A stretch of 64,000 nucleotides of DNA from an uncultured Lachnospiraceae bacterium (GTDB taxonomy: Bacteria > Bacillota > Clostridia > Lachnospirales > Lachnospiraceae), in contig CANSTU010000008.1 in NCBI GenBank assembly GCA_947650005.1, positions 1 through 64,000 on the forward strand. The letters run 5' to 3'. Within the stretch, counting starts at the first letter, position 1. Every line of letters starts with the position of its first letter. Positions 8,336 to 16,007 of this stretch are shown here, piece after piece. The translations under genes were made by a program, and so were the position numbers. Below the pieces are notes generated by a model, which was not told the DNA's origin, made no database searches, and saw nothing but the letters and a program-made list of their open reading frames with translations.

Positions 8336-8692
8336 GATATGATTCTTAATCGCTTCAAAACTCTCAGCGCTGATCACATGTTCGATCCGGCAGGCATCCC
8401 GGACCGCGGTCTCCTCCTCTACACCGAGACGCACCAGCCAGGCGGTAAGCAGTTCATGCCGCTCATAAATCATTTCGGCAATTTGCCTTCCCGATTCGGT
8501 CAGATAGATGAACCCTTCTTTGGTCACTGTGATATGGTTTTTCTCCCGGAGATTTTTCATGGCTACGCTGACGCTGGATTTTTTAAAACCCAATTCTTCC
8601 GCCACATCCACGGAACGCACGACGGGGTGCGATTTGCCCAGAATCAAGATGGTTTCCAGATAATTCTCTGCCGATTCGTTCACATGCATCAT
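8330..8692 (-). CDS. DtxR/MntR-family metal-dependent transcriptional repressor
   Basis: A 120-residue protein. The N-terminal winged helix (ESAENYLETILILG, then SVDVAEELGFKKSSVS) and the dimerisation part (RHELLTAWLVRLGV...ACRIEHVIS) match the DtxR/MntR/IdeR family; the C-terminal SH3-like domain is missing, as in MntR. It would bind Fe(II) or Mn(II) and repress target promoters. A palindrome TTAGTATATACTAA sits on the feoA promoter 2.5 kb away and is a plausible target (inference). Two adjacent ATGs at 8692 and 8689 are possible starts. Confidence 0.85.
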   Translation of the reverse strand: MMHVNESAENYLETILILGKSHPVVRSVDVAEELGFKKSSVSVAMKNLREKNHITVTKEGFIYLTESGRQIAEMIYERHELLTAWLVRLGVEEETAVRDACRIEHVISAESFEAIKNHIK

Positions 8693-8919
8693 ATCAATAA
8701 CCGTGCCTTTCCATATTCTGTAAACTTAATTGCGTCTTAATCCGTTAAACCGCAGGCACGCTGACCTCCTGTAATGCGGATCCGAAATTTTTGCTTCTTT
8801 CTCCTTATCTCAGCGTCCTGCTTTCATACACTCCAATTATTTTTTAGTATAGCATAAGATGGAATTTCCTTCAAATATAAAATGTGGTTCGAATGCAAGG
8901 TTACCGTTTGACACGTTAC

Positions 8920-9182
8920 TGTTCCCACCCCCAGCAGGATCCCGCATGCAGCAAAGGCCTTGGGACAGGGCAGGGCGTCACGGGCGTATCATCATTCCCA
9001 CGTGCATTTCGCGCCATGGAGATGAGACCTGCTTCCCTGGAAAGCCTATGCTTGACAGGGAAGCGTCCAGGGCTCATTGGAATGTCCGGCGCGATGGCAC
9101 GTGGGAATGATGATACGCCCGTGACGCCCTGCCCTGTCCCAAGGCCTTTGCTGCATGCGGGATCCTGCTGGGGGTGGGAACA
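8920..9182. repeat. LPE copy A: long palindromic element
   Basis: Arms 8920-9005 and 9097-9182 are perfect reverse complements over 86 bp. Between them is a 91-nt core (9006-9096) that starts ATTTCGCGCCATGGAGATGA and ends GGCGCGATG. The core folds further: GCGCC/GGCGC, ATGAG/CTCAT and GCTTCCCTG/CAGGGAAGC. The core is shared with copies B, C and D; the arms are not. Long ORFs that cross it on either strand are mirror-image artefacts. Confidence 0.95.
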
Positions 9183-9451
9183 TGTCGGCCCGCCATTCTT
9201 TTGTCCGAAAGCGTCGAAAAGGGGGAGAAAGGCGCGATCCCTGCTGGTTCTGAGGAGGAAAAGGGAAGCATAAACTTATAGTACATACTGGAAAAAATAT
9301 TTATATGCGGCCCGGGGCCCGGTATGTCGGGAGCCCAGGAAGGGAGAACAAGGTTGGAAGTCGAGGATTTTCAACCTGGGAATTTGTGTTCAGGGAATGC
9401 GTAGGCTGCCCTGCGCACTCAAGTTCCCCTGCGTGCAAAGCCGCCTTGGTG

Positions 9452-9471
9452 CGGCAGAAAGAGAGGAAGAA
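9452..9471 (+). promoter_or_regulatory. W leader element
   Basis: GCCGC CTTGGT GCGGC (from 9439) is followed by AGAAAGAGAGGAAGAA directly before the ATG at 9472. The same layout occurs before 15614 (-), 41177 and 63672. Confidence 0.6.
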
Positions 9472-10101
9472 ATGACAGACAAGGTAATTGAAAACAACCA
9501 GGTAATTATCATGGGAAAAATCGTGGGGGACTTCGTGTTCAGCCACGAGATTTTCGGGGAAGGCTTCTACATGGTAGATGTGGAAGTGGCCAGACTAAGT
9601 GACTCCTGCGACATTATTCCCCTGATGGTTTCGGAACGGCTTCTCGATGTGGAGGAAGACTATAAAGGGGCCTACATATGCGTATCCGGCCAATTCCGTT
9701 CCTATAACCGGCATGAAGAACGGAGAAACAGGCTGATCCTGTCCGTATTTGTGCGGGAGATCGAATTTGTGGAGGAACTGGAGGAAAGTTCCAAAACCAA
9801 CCAAATTTACCTGGACGGCTATATCTGCAAGGAACCTGTTTATCGTAAAACGCCGCTGGGGCGTGAAATTGCCGACGTGCTGTTGGCAGTGAACAGGCCC
9901 TATGGGAAATCCGATTATATCCCCTGTATCTGCTGGGGAAGGAATGCACGCTTTGCCGGTGGATTTAATGTGGGAGAACGCTGTGAGATCTGGGGAAGGA
10001 TTCAGAGCCGTGAGTATATGAAGAAAGTAGGGGAGGATCAGCTTGAAAAAAGGATTGCCTATGAGGTATCGGTGAGCAAGCTGGAACTCATTGAAGAATA
10101 A
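9472..10101 (+). CDS. SSB-like protein with two OB folds
   Basis: A 209-residue protein. Two tandem regions, about residues 9-95 (NNQVIIMGKIVGDF...) and 108-205 (NQIYLDGYICKEPVYRK...), each have the strand pattern of a single-stranded-DNA-binding OB fold. The second contains REIADVLLAVNRPYGKSDYI and WGRNA, close to the SSB consensus. Classical SSB has one OB fold and an acidic tail; here there are two folds and no such tail. Such proteins are found in Lachnospiraceae; the exact role is unknown. The start at 9472 follows a W leader with GAGAGG. Confidence 0.75.
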   Translation: MTDKVIENNQVIIMGKIVGDFVFSHEIFGEGFYMVDVEVARLSDSCDIIPLMVSERLLDVEEDYKGAYICVSGQFRSYNRHEERRNRLILSVFVREIEFVEELEESSKTNQIYLDGYICKEPVYRKTPLGREIADVLLAVNRPYGKSDYIPCICWGRNARFAGGFNVGERCEIWGRIQSREYMKKVGEDQLEKRIAYEVSVSKLELIEE

Positions 10102-10167
10102 TAGGTAGCGTATCCGTGCCGGATAACAACGATTGTGCTGTTGTCCTGTGTATCCGCGTACAAAAAG

Positions 10168-10196
10168 TTGCGTAGGGTGGATACCTATGGTATAAT
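10168..10196 (+). promoter_or_regulatory. Sigma-A promoter before the CobA-like gene
   Basis: TTGCGT, 17 nt, TATAAT. It leaves a leader of about 225 nt before 10429. No known riboswitch signature was recognised in that leader. Confidence 0.65.
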
Positions 10197-10428
10197 ACCT
10201 GCAAAGAGCAGAGTTAAATGGGGAAGATGTAACGGTCGAATTTGTTCGCATAGATACGTCTTTCCATGCTTGACGGGCGAAGGGGGATCTGCTCTGCCCG
10301 AGGCCATGCAGAAACCTGGAACTATGATAGAGTAAGGGCCCTGTCGCAAGCCAAAGAGGCTATGCGGCATATGAAATATCGGTGGACGACAGTGGCGTGG
10401 CTGCAATATACGTTAGAGAGGCATGCAT

Positions 10429-10914
10429 ATGGCGGAAGGAAAAATATACGTTTACGGGGGGAGCGGACATGGAAAGTCCCCGGCGGCTATCGGCTGCGGG
10501 CTGATAGCCGCGGCAAAGGGAGCCCGTGTGGTGATCATCCAGTTCCTGAGAGGAAAGGGACTGACAGAGGATGATTACGCGCGCAGGCTGGAACCGGAAA
10601 TCAAGCTGTTCCGCTTCGAAAAATCCAATGAGAATTTCTCAGAGCTCTCCAAGGAAAAACAGGAGGAAGAGGTCAAGAATATCAAAAACGGCCTCAATTT
10701 TGCGAAAAAGGTTTTAAATACAGGGGAATGCGACATGCTCATCCTGGATGAGGTTCTCGGGCTTTTGGATAACGGAATCTTAACCGTGGAGGATCTGCGG
10801 GGAGTGCTGAGCCTGAAGGGAGAAGAGACGGACATCATTCTAACGGGTATTCCGGTGGATGAACGGGCCTGCTGCCTGGCGGACTATGTGACGGAGATAC
10901 GCACCATAAAATAG
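10429..10914 (+). CDS. Cob(I)yrinic acid a,c-diamide adenosyltransferase-like P-loop protein (CobA/BtuR family)
   Basis: A 161-residue protein. The P-loop GGSGHGKSPAA (residues 10-20) occupies the CobA/BtuR position, where the usual form is GxGKGKTTAA. It is followed by the family features VVIIQFLRGKG, DMLILDEVLGLLD and LTGIPVDERACCLADYVTEI. CobA adenosylates corrinoids for coenzyme B12 synthesis. The P-loop has S-P after the Lys instead of T-T, so activity is less certain than family. The second of two ATGs (10423, 10429) is better spaced from GAGAGG. A terminator follows at 10930. Confidence 0.8.
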   Translation: MAEGKIYVYGGSGHGKSPAAIGCGLIAAAKGARVVIIQFLRGKGLTEDDYARRLEPEIKLFRFEKSNENFSELSKEKQEEEVKNIKNGLNFAKKVLNTGECDMLILDEVLGLLDNGILTVEDLRGVLSLKGEETDIILTGIPVDERACCLADYVTEIRTIK

Positions 10915-10929
10915 AATAAGACGATTGAA

Positions 10930-10970
10930 AGGGGCGGCGTGCCAGCAAAAGCGGTATGCCGTCCTTTTAT
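10930..10970 (+). terminator. Terminator after the CobA-like gene
   Basis: GGGGCGGCGTGCC and GGTATGCCGTCC form a strong stem, followed by TTTTATT. Confidence 0.75.
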
Positions 10971-11129
10971 TATGTCCGGAGTAAAAGAGTGACGGAAAAT
11001 CAAAGTGCTCAGGATCATGATTCTTATAATGAAGGAGAGAGGAATGCGGCAATTGATGGAGGCAAAACAATTTTCCGTTATAATAAATTTGATAGTCAAA
11101 TAATGTATTGGGGGAGCCATAAACTAGCA

Positions 11130-11178
11130 ACAACCGCGCCCTGATTTGCGTGTTTGTTAAAGCGGACAGACGGGATCA
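11130..11178 (+). repeat. Z element, orphan copy
   Basis: It reads CGCCCTGATTTGCGTG, a degenerate inner hairpin, then AGACGGGAT, followed by an ATG that opens only 12 codons ending inside the feo promoter. It is probably a remnant. Confidence 0.5.
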
Positions 11179-11206
11179 ATGATGGAAAGAAGTGTAAAAA
11201 AAGTAA

Positions 11207-11237
11207 TTGACATCTAATTTTGATTAGTATATACTAA
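11207..11237 (+). promoter_or_regulatory. feo promoter with DtxR-type operator
   Basis: TTGACA, 17 nt, TATACT is a near-consensus promoter. The palindrome TTAGTATATACTAA (11224-11237) covers the -10 box, so a bound repressor would block RNA polymerase. The same half-sites recur at 11845-11858. Confidence 0.75.
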
Positions 11238-11317
11238 CTAATGCAAAGGAAAGACGTATTGCATGTTACTTGATAATTTGTTCTATTCCATTTCAATTGA
11301 GAAAAAGGAGAAGAAAT

Positions 11318-11530
11318 ATGCCGTTAACGATGGTAAGAGCCGGTGAGCCGAACGTGATCCGTAAGGTGGGCGGCAGGGAAGAGACCAGAAGATTTCTGGA
11401 GAATCTGGGATTTGTGGCTGGAGGGGTGGTGACCGTGGTTTCTGAGATGGGCGGCAATATGATCGTCAATGTCAAAGATTCCAGAGTCGCCATCGGACGG
11501 GACATGGCAAACAGGATCATGGTGAGCTAA
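11318..11530 (+). CDS. feoA: Ferrous iron transport protein A, first copy
   Basis: A 70-residue SH3-like protein with the FeoA landmarks GREETRRFLENLGFVAGG, then MGGNMIVNVKDSRVAIGRDMANRIMV. FeoA is a small cytoplasmic partner of the FeoB transporter. The ATG at 11318 follows GGAGAAG by about 7 nt; the in-frame ATG at 11270 has no ribosome site. It is the first gene of feoA-feoA-feoB. Confidence 0.9.
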   Translation: MPLTMVRAGEPNVIRKVGGREETRRFLENLGFVAGGVVTVVSEMGGNMIVNVKDSRVAIGRDMANRIMVS

Positions 11531-11597
11531 GCACAGAGCAAAGGGCAGGAGAATATGCCCGCGTACCGAATCGGTATCCAGCAAAACGGAGGTTTGA

Positions 11598-11819
11598 ATG
11601 AGAACATTAAGGGAAATTCCCTGTGGAACTGGCGCAAGGGTCGTAAAGCTGACAGGGGAAGGAGCCGTGAAAAGGCGGATCATGGACATGGGGATTACAA
11701 AAGGAGTGGAAATCCACGTGAGAAAGGTGGCGCCCTTGGGGGATCCTATGGAAGTTACGGTGAGGGGATATGAACTGTCCGTACGGAAAGCGGATGCAGA
11801 AATGATCTTGGTTGAATAG
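11598..11819 (+). CDS. feoA: Ferrous iron transport protein A, second copy
   Basis: A 73-residue FeoA (GTGARVVKLTGEGAVKRRIMDMGITKG, then PLGDPMEVTVRGYELSVRKADA). This copy has the canonical GDPxxxxVRGxxLSLR-like segment that the first copy lacks, so the two are diverged paralogues rather than a recent duplication. GGAGG lies 6 nt upstream. A second operator-like palindrome separates it from feoB. Confidence 0.9.
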   Translation: MRTLREIPCGTGARVVKLTGEGAVKRRIMDMGITKGVEIHVRKVAPLGDPMEVTVRGYELSVRKADAEMILVE

Positions 11820-11831
11820 GAGATAAGATTT

Positions 11832-11860
11832 TTGACGCCGTATGTTAGTTAAAACTAATA
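11832..11860 (+). promoter_or_regulatory. Second operator-like palindrome before feoB
   Basis: TTAGTT-AA-AACTAA (11845-11858) repeats the half-site logic of the feoA operator. A TTGACG at 11832 with TAATAA about 18 nt downstream gives a possible internal promoter. Confidence 0.5.
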
Positions 11861-11924
11861 AATGATAGTTGATGCAAATATAAATTGAAGAAGAAAAAGC
11901 TTGCGAGGCGGAAAGAGGTAGCAT

Positions 11925-14102
11925 ATGTCGATCAAGATTGCGCTAGCGGGAAATCCGAACTGTGGGAAGACCACGCTGTTCAATGCGCTGACCGGTTCCA
12001 ACCAGTTTGTGGGGAACTGGCCCGGGGTAACGGTGGAAAAGAAGGAAGGGAAGCTGAAGGGCTATAAGGATGTGGCGGTCATGGACCTGCCGGGAATTTA
12101 CTCCTTGTCCCCCTATACGCTGGAGGAAGTGGTGGCGAGGAACTATTTGATAGAGGAAAAACCGGACGTGATCCTCAACATTGTGGACGGAACCAACATC
12201 GAAAGAAATCTATACCTTTCCACCCAGCTCATGGAACTGGGGATTCCGGTACTGATGGCTGTAAATATGATGGATGTGGTGGAAAAGAACGGCGATCAGA
12301 TCCATGTGGAGAAACTGAGCGAAAAGCTGGGCTGTGAAGTGGTGGAAATCTCGGCTCTAAAAGGAACCGGCGTAATGAAAGCGGCGGAAAGGGCCGTGGC
12401 GTTGGCGCGGGAAAAGGCGTCCTGCGCAGTACACCGCTTCGATCCGAGAGTGGAAGCCGTCCTGGAGGAAGCGGAAAGAGAACTTTCCGGCATTCCGGAG
12501 GGACAGAAACGCTTCTTCGCCATCAAACTCTTGGAAAAGGATGATAAAATCGGCTCCCAAATGCCCGCGGCGCCGGATGTTTCCGCCCTGATCGCCAGGA
12601 TCGAGGAGGAGATGGACGACGACACGGAGAGCATCATTACCAATGAAAGGTATGTCTATATTTCCTCCATCATTGGCGCATGTTATACGCGGCGGTCTGG
12701 AGAAAAGACGACGATGTCCGACAGGATTGACAGGATTATGACGAACCGGTGGCTTGCGCTTCCTATTTTTGCGGCGGTTATGTTCCTGGTCTATTATGTG
12801 TCCGTCACCACGGTGGGCGCTTGGGCTACAAATTGGGCGAATGACGGGGTGTTCGGGGACGGATGGAACCTGTTCGGGCTGGAAATCCCGGGCGTTCCGG
12901 TTCTGGTTGAATCTGCCTTGTCTGCGATAGGCTGCGCCGACTGGCTGCAAGGGCTGATCATTGACGGTATCGTGGCAGGCGTGGGCGCTGTGCTGGGGTT
13001 TGTTCCCCAGATGCTGGTGCTATTTGCGTTCCTGGCATTTTTGGAGGCCTGCGGATATATGGCCCGGGTTGCGTTCATCATGGACCGCATTTTTCGCAAG
13101 TTCGGGCTGTCCGGAAAATCCTTCATCCCCATGCTCATTGGAAGCGGATGCGGGGTTCCCGGCATCATGGCGTCCCGCACCATTGAAAACGACAGGGATC
13201 GCAAGATGACGATCATGACCACCACCTTCATACCCTGCGGAGCCAAACTTCCCATCATCGCCCTGATCGCCGGAGCTTTGTTCGGCGGCGCATGGTGGGT
13301 TTCCCCCAGCGCGTATTTTGTGGGGATTGCGGCAATCATCTGTTCTGGGATTATTTTAAAGAAAACCAGGATGTTCGCAGGGGATCCTGCCCCCTTTGTG
13401 ATGGAGCTTCCCGCTTATCATTTGCCAACCCTGAGAAATGTGCTGCGCAGCATGTGGGAACGTGGCTGGTCTTTTATCAAAAAAGCGGGGACAGTCATTG
13501 CGCTGTCCACCATCGTGATTTGGTTTACCACCTATTTTGGCTGGGTGGACGGACAGTTCCGTATGCTGGAGAGCATGGAAATTGACCACAGCATCCTGGC
13601 TGCCGTCGGCAGCGCCATCAGCTGGATTTTCATACCGCTTGGCTGGGGAGACTGGAAGCCCGCGGTGGCGGCTATTATCGGTCTGGTCGCCAAGGAAAAT
13701 GTGGTAGGCGCCTTCGGCATTCTGTATGGGTTTGCGGAAGTGGCGGAAGAAGGCGAAGAAATCTGGGGAATGCTCGCTGGTAGCATGACTGCATCGTCGG
13801 CTTATTCCTTCCTGGTGTTCAATCTCCTGTGCGCGCCCTGCTTTGCGGCCATGGGAGCCATCAAGCGGGAGATGAACAACGCAAAATGGTTCTGGTTTGC
13901 GATCGGTTACCAGACCGGTCTGGCCTATGTGGTTTCCCTGTGCATCTACCAGTTGTCCATCCTGTTCGCGGGCGCTCCTTTCGGCATCGGAACCGCTGCG
14001 GCCGTGCTGCTGATAGCCGGATTCCTCTATCTGCTGCTGCGCCCCCTTAAAGAAAACAGGACGCTCCGTACTGGCGTGAAAGGCCTAATGCGGTCAACTT
14101 AA
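11925..14102 (+). CDS. feoB: Ferrous iron transporter FeoB
   Basis: A 725-residue inner-membrane Fe(II) transporter. The N-terminal G domain has G1 GNPNCGKT (9-16), G3 DLPG (54-57) and G4 NMMD (114-117), then a GDI-like helical part. The C-terminal permease has about eight hydrophobic segments with the gate motifs GCGVPGIMASRTIEN and PCGAKLPII. There is no C-terminal Cys-rich FeoC-like tail. The length is normal. The operon feoA-feoA-feoB is probably repressed by iron through the DtxR-type protein at 8330. Confidence 0.95.
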   Translation: MSIKIALAGNPNCGKTTLFNALTGSNQFVGNWPGVTVEKKEGKLKGYKDVAVMDLPGIYSLSPYTLEEVVARNYLIEEKPDVILNIVDGTNIERNLYLSTQLMELGIPVLMAVNMMDVVEKNGDQIHVEKLSEKLGCEVVEISALKGTGVMKAAERAVALAREKASCAVHRFDPRVEAVLEEAERELSGIPEGQKRFFAIKLLEKDDKIGSQMPAAPDVSALIARIEEEMDDDTESIITNERYVYISSIIGACYTRRSGEKTTMSDRIDRIMTNRWLALPIFAAVMFLVYYVSVTTVGAWATNWANDGVFGDGWNLFGLEIPGVPVLVESALSAIGCADWLQGLIIDGIVAGVGAVLGFVPQMLVLFAFLAFLEACGYMARVAFIMDRIFRKFGLSGKSFIPMLIGSGCGVPGIMASRTIENDRDRKMTIMTTTFIPCGAKLPIIALIAGALFGGAWWVSPSAYFVGIAAIICSGIILKKTRMFAGDPAPFVMELPAYHLPTLRNVLRSMWERGWSFIKKAGTVIALSTIVIWFTTYFGWVDGQFRMLESMEIDHSILAAVGSAISWIFIPLGWGDWKPAVAAIIGLVAKENVVGAFGILYGFAEVAEEGEEIWGMLAGSMTASSAYSFLVFNLLCAPCFAAMGAIKREMNNAKWFWFAIGYQTGLAYVVSLCIYQLSILFAGAPFGIGTAAAVLLIAGFLYLLLRPLKENRTLRTGVKGLMRST

Positions 14103-14392
14103 GGCCATGGCTGCTCCCCGTCAGGATCCGCCCTGAACTGCAGCCGAAGGCGGCTTACTTCGGCCCTAATGAGGAAGGGAAGGCTTTGGAATGCTTTTCG
14201 GGTGAAGCCATGCCGGACATTACGGCGGGCCCTGACGGGCTTTCAAATTGGTAAGACTTCCCTTTCGCGTTTGGGGCCGCAAAGTGATGCACAATTGCGG
14301 CTGTCGTTTCGCATCTTTAGCCGGAGCGATCGAGAAAAGGCGGTCTTAGGGCTATCCTACGCGGATTTTTGACGGAACCCGATGATGTGCCC
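14103..14392. other. Intergenic region after feoB, no gene recognised
   Basis: About 290 nt. A 7-bp inverted repeat GCCGAAG/CTTCGGC at 14141-14162 may be the feoB 3' end, but no U-tract follows. No coding signal is convincing. Confidence 0.5.
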
Positions 14393-15112
14393 TTAAAGGG
14401 CTCCTTCGGTTGTTTGACGCAGCCTTGCATAAAATTGTTCATAGAAGCCCCCATCCCGGACGGAAGAATCCCTATCCTGCGTCCTGCAGGCCTGGGAATC
14501 CGGACGGATGGGTTCCCAGGAAGTCAAATAGAAAGTCCGCAGGACATCCATGTTCCGTTTCTTCCTGCGTGCATCATCCTGGGTATGTTTGACCTCATCC
14601 CGGACTTCCTTTAGATAATCATGCCAGTCCTGTGTAAAGCGCTCATAGCTTTTTAGATCCGGGATATCGAGCCATTTTTTGACCTTTATCTTCGTCCGCC
14701 TCTGCCGGCTGCATTCATGGATCTGGAGAAAATAGCGGAAGGACTGATTCTCGTAGACACGTCCCAGTGGGAACAGCCTGCACAGGCCAGGCCTGAAGGA
14801 ATGGATTCCGCAGCGCCCCTCTATGGTGAGAAAGGGACATCCGCCGCCTTCCCCGTCCAGCTTTAGATTGGGCAGGATCACTCCGTCGGCCATGTTCAGT
14901 TCGATCCGTCCTGTCTCCAGGAGCTGTTCAAAAGAAGTATGCAGGCCAAGGGTGAGATGGTACATGTCCCAGGGATCCAGCAGGATGGTGTTTCCCATTT
15001 TGCGGCAGCACTCCGAACAGCCTTCACAGTCATTACAGCCCACCTTTACCAAGTCATCCGCATCATACAGCTTTCCGTCGGACACCTCTTGCAAATCAAT
15101 TTCCCGTTCCAT
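14393..15112 (-). CDS. YkgJ-family cysteine cluster protein
   Basis: A 239-residue protein. CNDCEGCSECC near the N-terminus, then CPFL...GRCGIHSFRPGLCRLFPLG, is the conserved Cys pattern of the YkgJ (zinc/iron-chelating, UPF0153-like) family. The function is not established; metal binding is expected. The start at 15112 (MEREIDLQEV) is preferred over the ATG at 15196 because a GGGAAGGG sequence precedes it and homology begins there. The C-terminal 60 residues are basic and poorly conserved in type. Confidence 0.8.
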   Translation of the reverse strand: MEREIDLQEVSDGKLYDADDLVKVGCNDCEGCSECCRKMGNTILLDPWDMYHLTLGLHTSFEQLLETGRIELNMADGVILPNLKLDGEGGGCPFLTIEGRCGIHSFRPGLCRLFPLGRVYENQSFRYFLQIHECSRQRRTKIKVKKWLDIPDLKSYERFTQDWHDYLKEVRDEVKHTQDDARRKKRNMDVLRTFYLTSWEPIRPDSQACRTQDRDSSVRDGGFYEQFYARLRQTTEGAL

Positions 15113-15317
15113 CCCAAATCCCTTCCCTTTCCCTAACTTTTTTGGGCAAAGGAGTATTTCGTTCCTTTGCCGAACAATGCATTCCTTCGGACACATGTCG
15201 TTTTAATTTCCGGATGCTCTTTGGATACTATACCTTGTTGGGCGTTTTTTTTCAATATGGGATGGGAAATACGCAATAGGAAATTCGGGATAGGAAATGA
15301 TCAGGGTATTTATATAG

Positions 15318-15342
15318 GGCTCCGCGTTTTTATCGCGGAGCC
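15318..15342. terminator. Perfect 9-bp hairpin
   Basis: GGCTCCGCG and CGCGGAGCC flank a TTTTTAT loop, downstream of the small minus-strand gene at 15417. There is no long U-run, so terminator function is only probable. Confidence 0.5.
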
Positions 15343-15416
15343 GCAAAAGACATGGCGTTGGACAAATAGATCATTTATGCATTTGCCGTTCATTTGACCG
15401 GCGCTGCATAGTTCAG

Positions 15417-15614
15417 TCATCGATCCACGGACGTGCGTGAGTCATTCTCTTTTTCGTCCGGAAGCACAGGCTGGCCAAAGGAATAGAGCTCCTTATAGGC
15501 GTTCAGCTCGTCTTCCTTTACCATGCCGGCGGGAATCAAGCCGGTACAGTCCATGGAAGAGACGGTATTGACATAGTCCTGATCGGGACGGATGTTGTAA
15601 TCTTCGTCTTTCAT
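15417..15614 (-). CDS. Small conserved-type hypothetical protein, 65 residues
   Basis: An acidic 65-residue protein (MKDEDYNIRPDQDYVNTVSS, then MDCTGLIPAGMVKEDELNAY). No family is recognised; it is soluble and has one Cys. It is likely real: a W leader places GAGAGG 4 nt before the ATG, codon use fits the neighbours, and a hairpin lies beyond the stop. Confidence 0.6.
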   Translation of the reverse strand: MKDEDYNIRPDQDYVNTVSSMDCTGLIPAGMVKEDELNAYKELYSFGQPVLPDEKENDSRTSVDR

Positions 15615-15650
15615 ATTGCCTCTCTTTCCGCCGCTTTGGAGCGGCTTTTA
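15615..15650 (-). promoter_or_regulatory. W leader element
   Basis: On the minus strand GCCGC TCCAAA GCGGC is followed by GGAAAGAGAGGCAAT and the ATG at 15614. It is the minus-strand member of the W family. Confidence 0.6.
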
Positions 15651-15689
15651 TTCTTGTTGGTATGCCGCGTCATCGACGTCTATAGGTTT

Positions 15690-15796
15690 AGATACGATTC
15701 CGCTAAAGCGGGTAAAGGGAACAAAGTTGAAAGAAGAACCCTTTCAATCTCCCTGATTGGAACGCCCGCTAAAACGGGCAGATGAGAGCAAGCATA
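15690..15796 (+). repeat. Z element, orphan pair
   Basis: A partial module (TTCCGCTAAAGCGGGTAAAGGGA) is followed by a full one with TTGAAAG/CTTTCAA, TCTCCCTGATTGG, GCCCGCTAAAACGGGC and AGATGAGAG. No ORF starts at the expected spacing; the next gene on this strand is rarA, 210 nt on. Confidence 0.6.
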
Positions 15797-16007
15797 ATTA
15801 GTATATAGAAGAAAAAAATATTTATGCATTTTTAAAACTTGTTTTGAAAGTCAAAGCAGTGGGATTGAATGGAGGCTGCCAATACTGAAGCGGATGGAGC
15901 CGGGACTAAAACGGCTGGCCGGAGCCTGTATTTGCTCCGGATGGAAAGAAGCGTCGTCTTGCAATTTGGCCAATGATATACTATGATGCATAGTAAAAAG
16001 GAAAGGC

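Noticed and set aside
8920..9182. LPE as integron attC site, retron msd, or transposon terminal inverted repeat pair
   Set aside because: No integrase, reverse transcriptase or transposase adjoins any copy; attC stems are shorter and their variable part is the loop, while here the centre is conserved and the arms vary. Kept as an unexplained element.
8859..9273. Long ORFs on both strands across LPE A, and likewise 20603-20896 and 28339-28605
   Set aside because: They read through the palindrome, so the two halves of the protein are mirror products of the arms; there is no ribosome site or family match.
10202..10428. Cobalamin riboswitch in the leader of the CobA-like gene
   Set aside because: The B12-box and other conserved segments could not be found on the plus strand; a covariance-model search would settle it.
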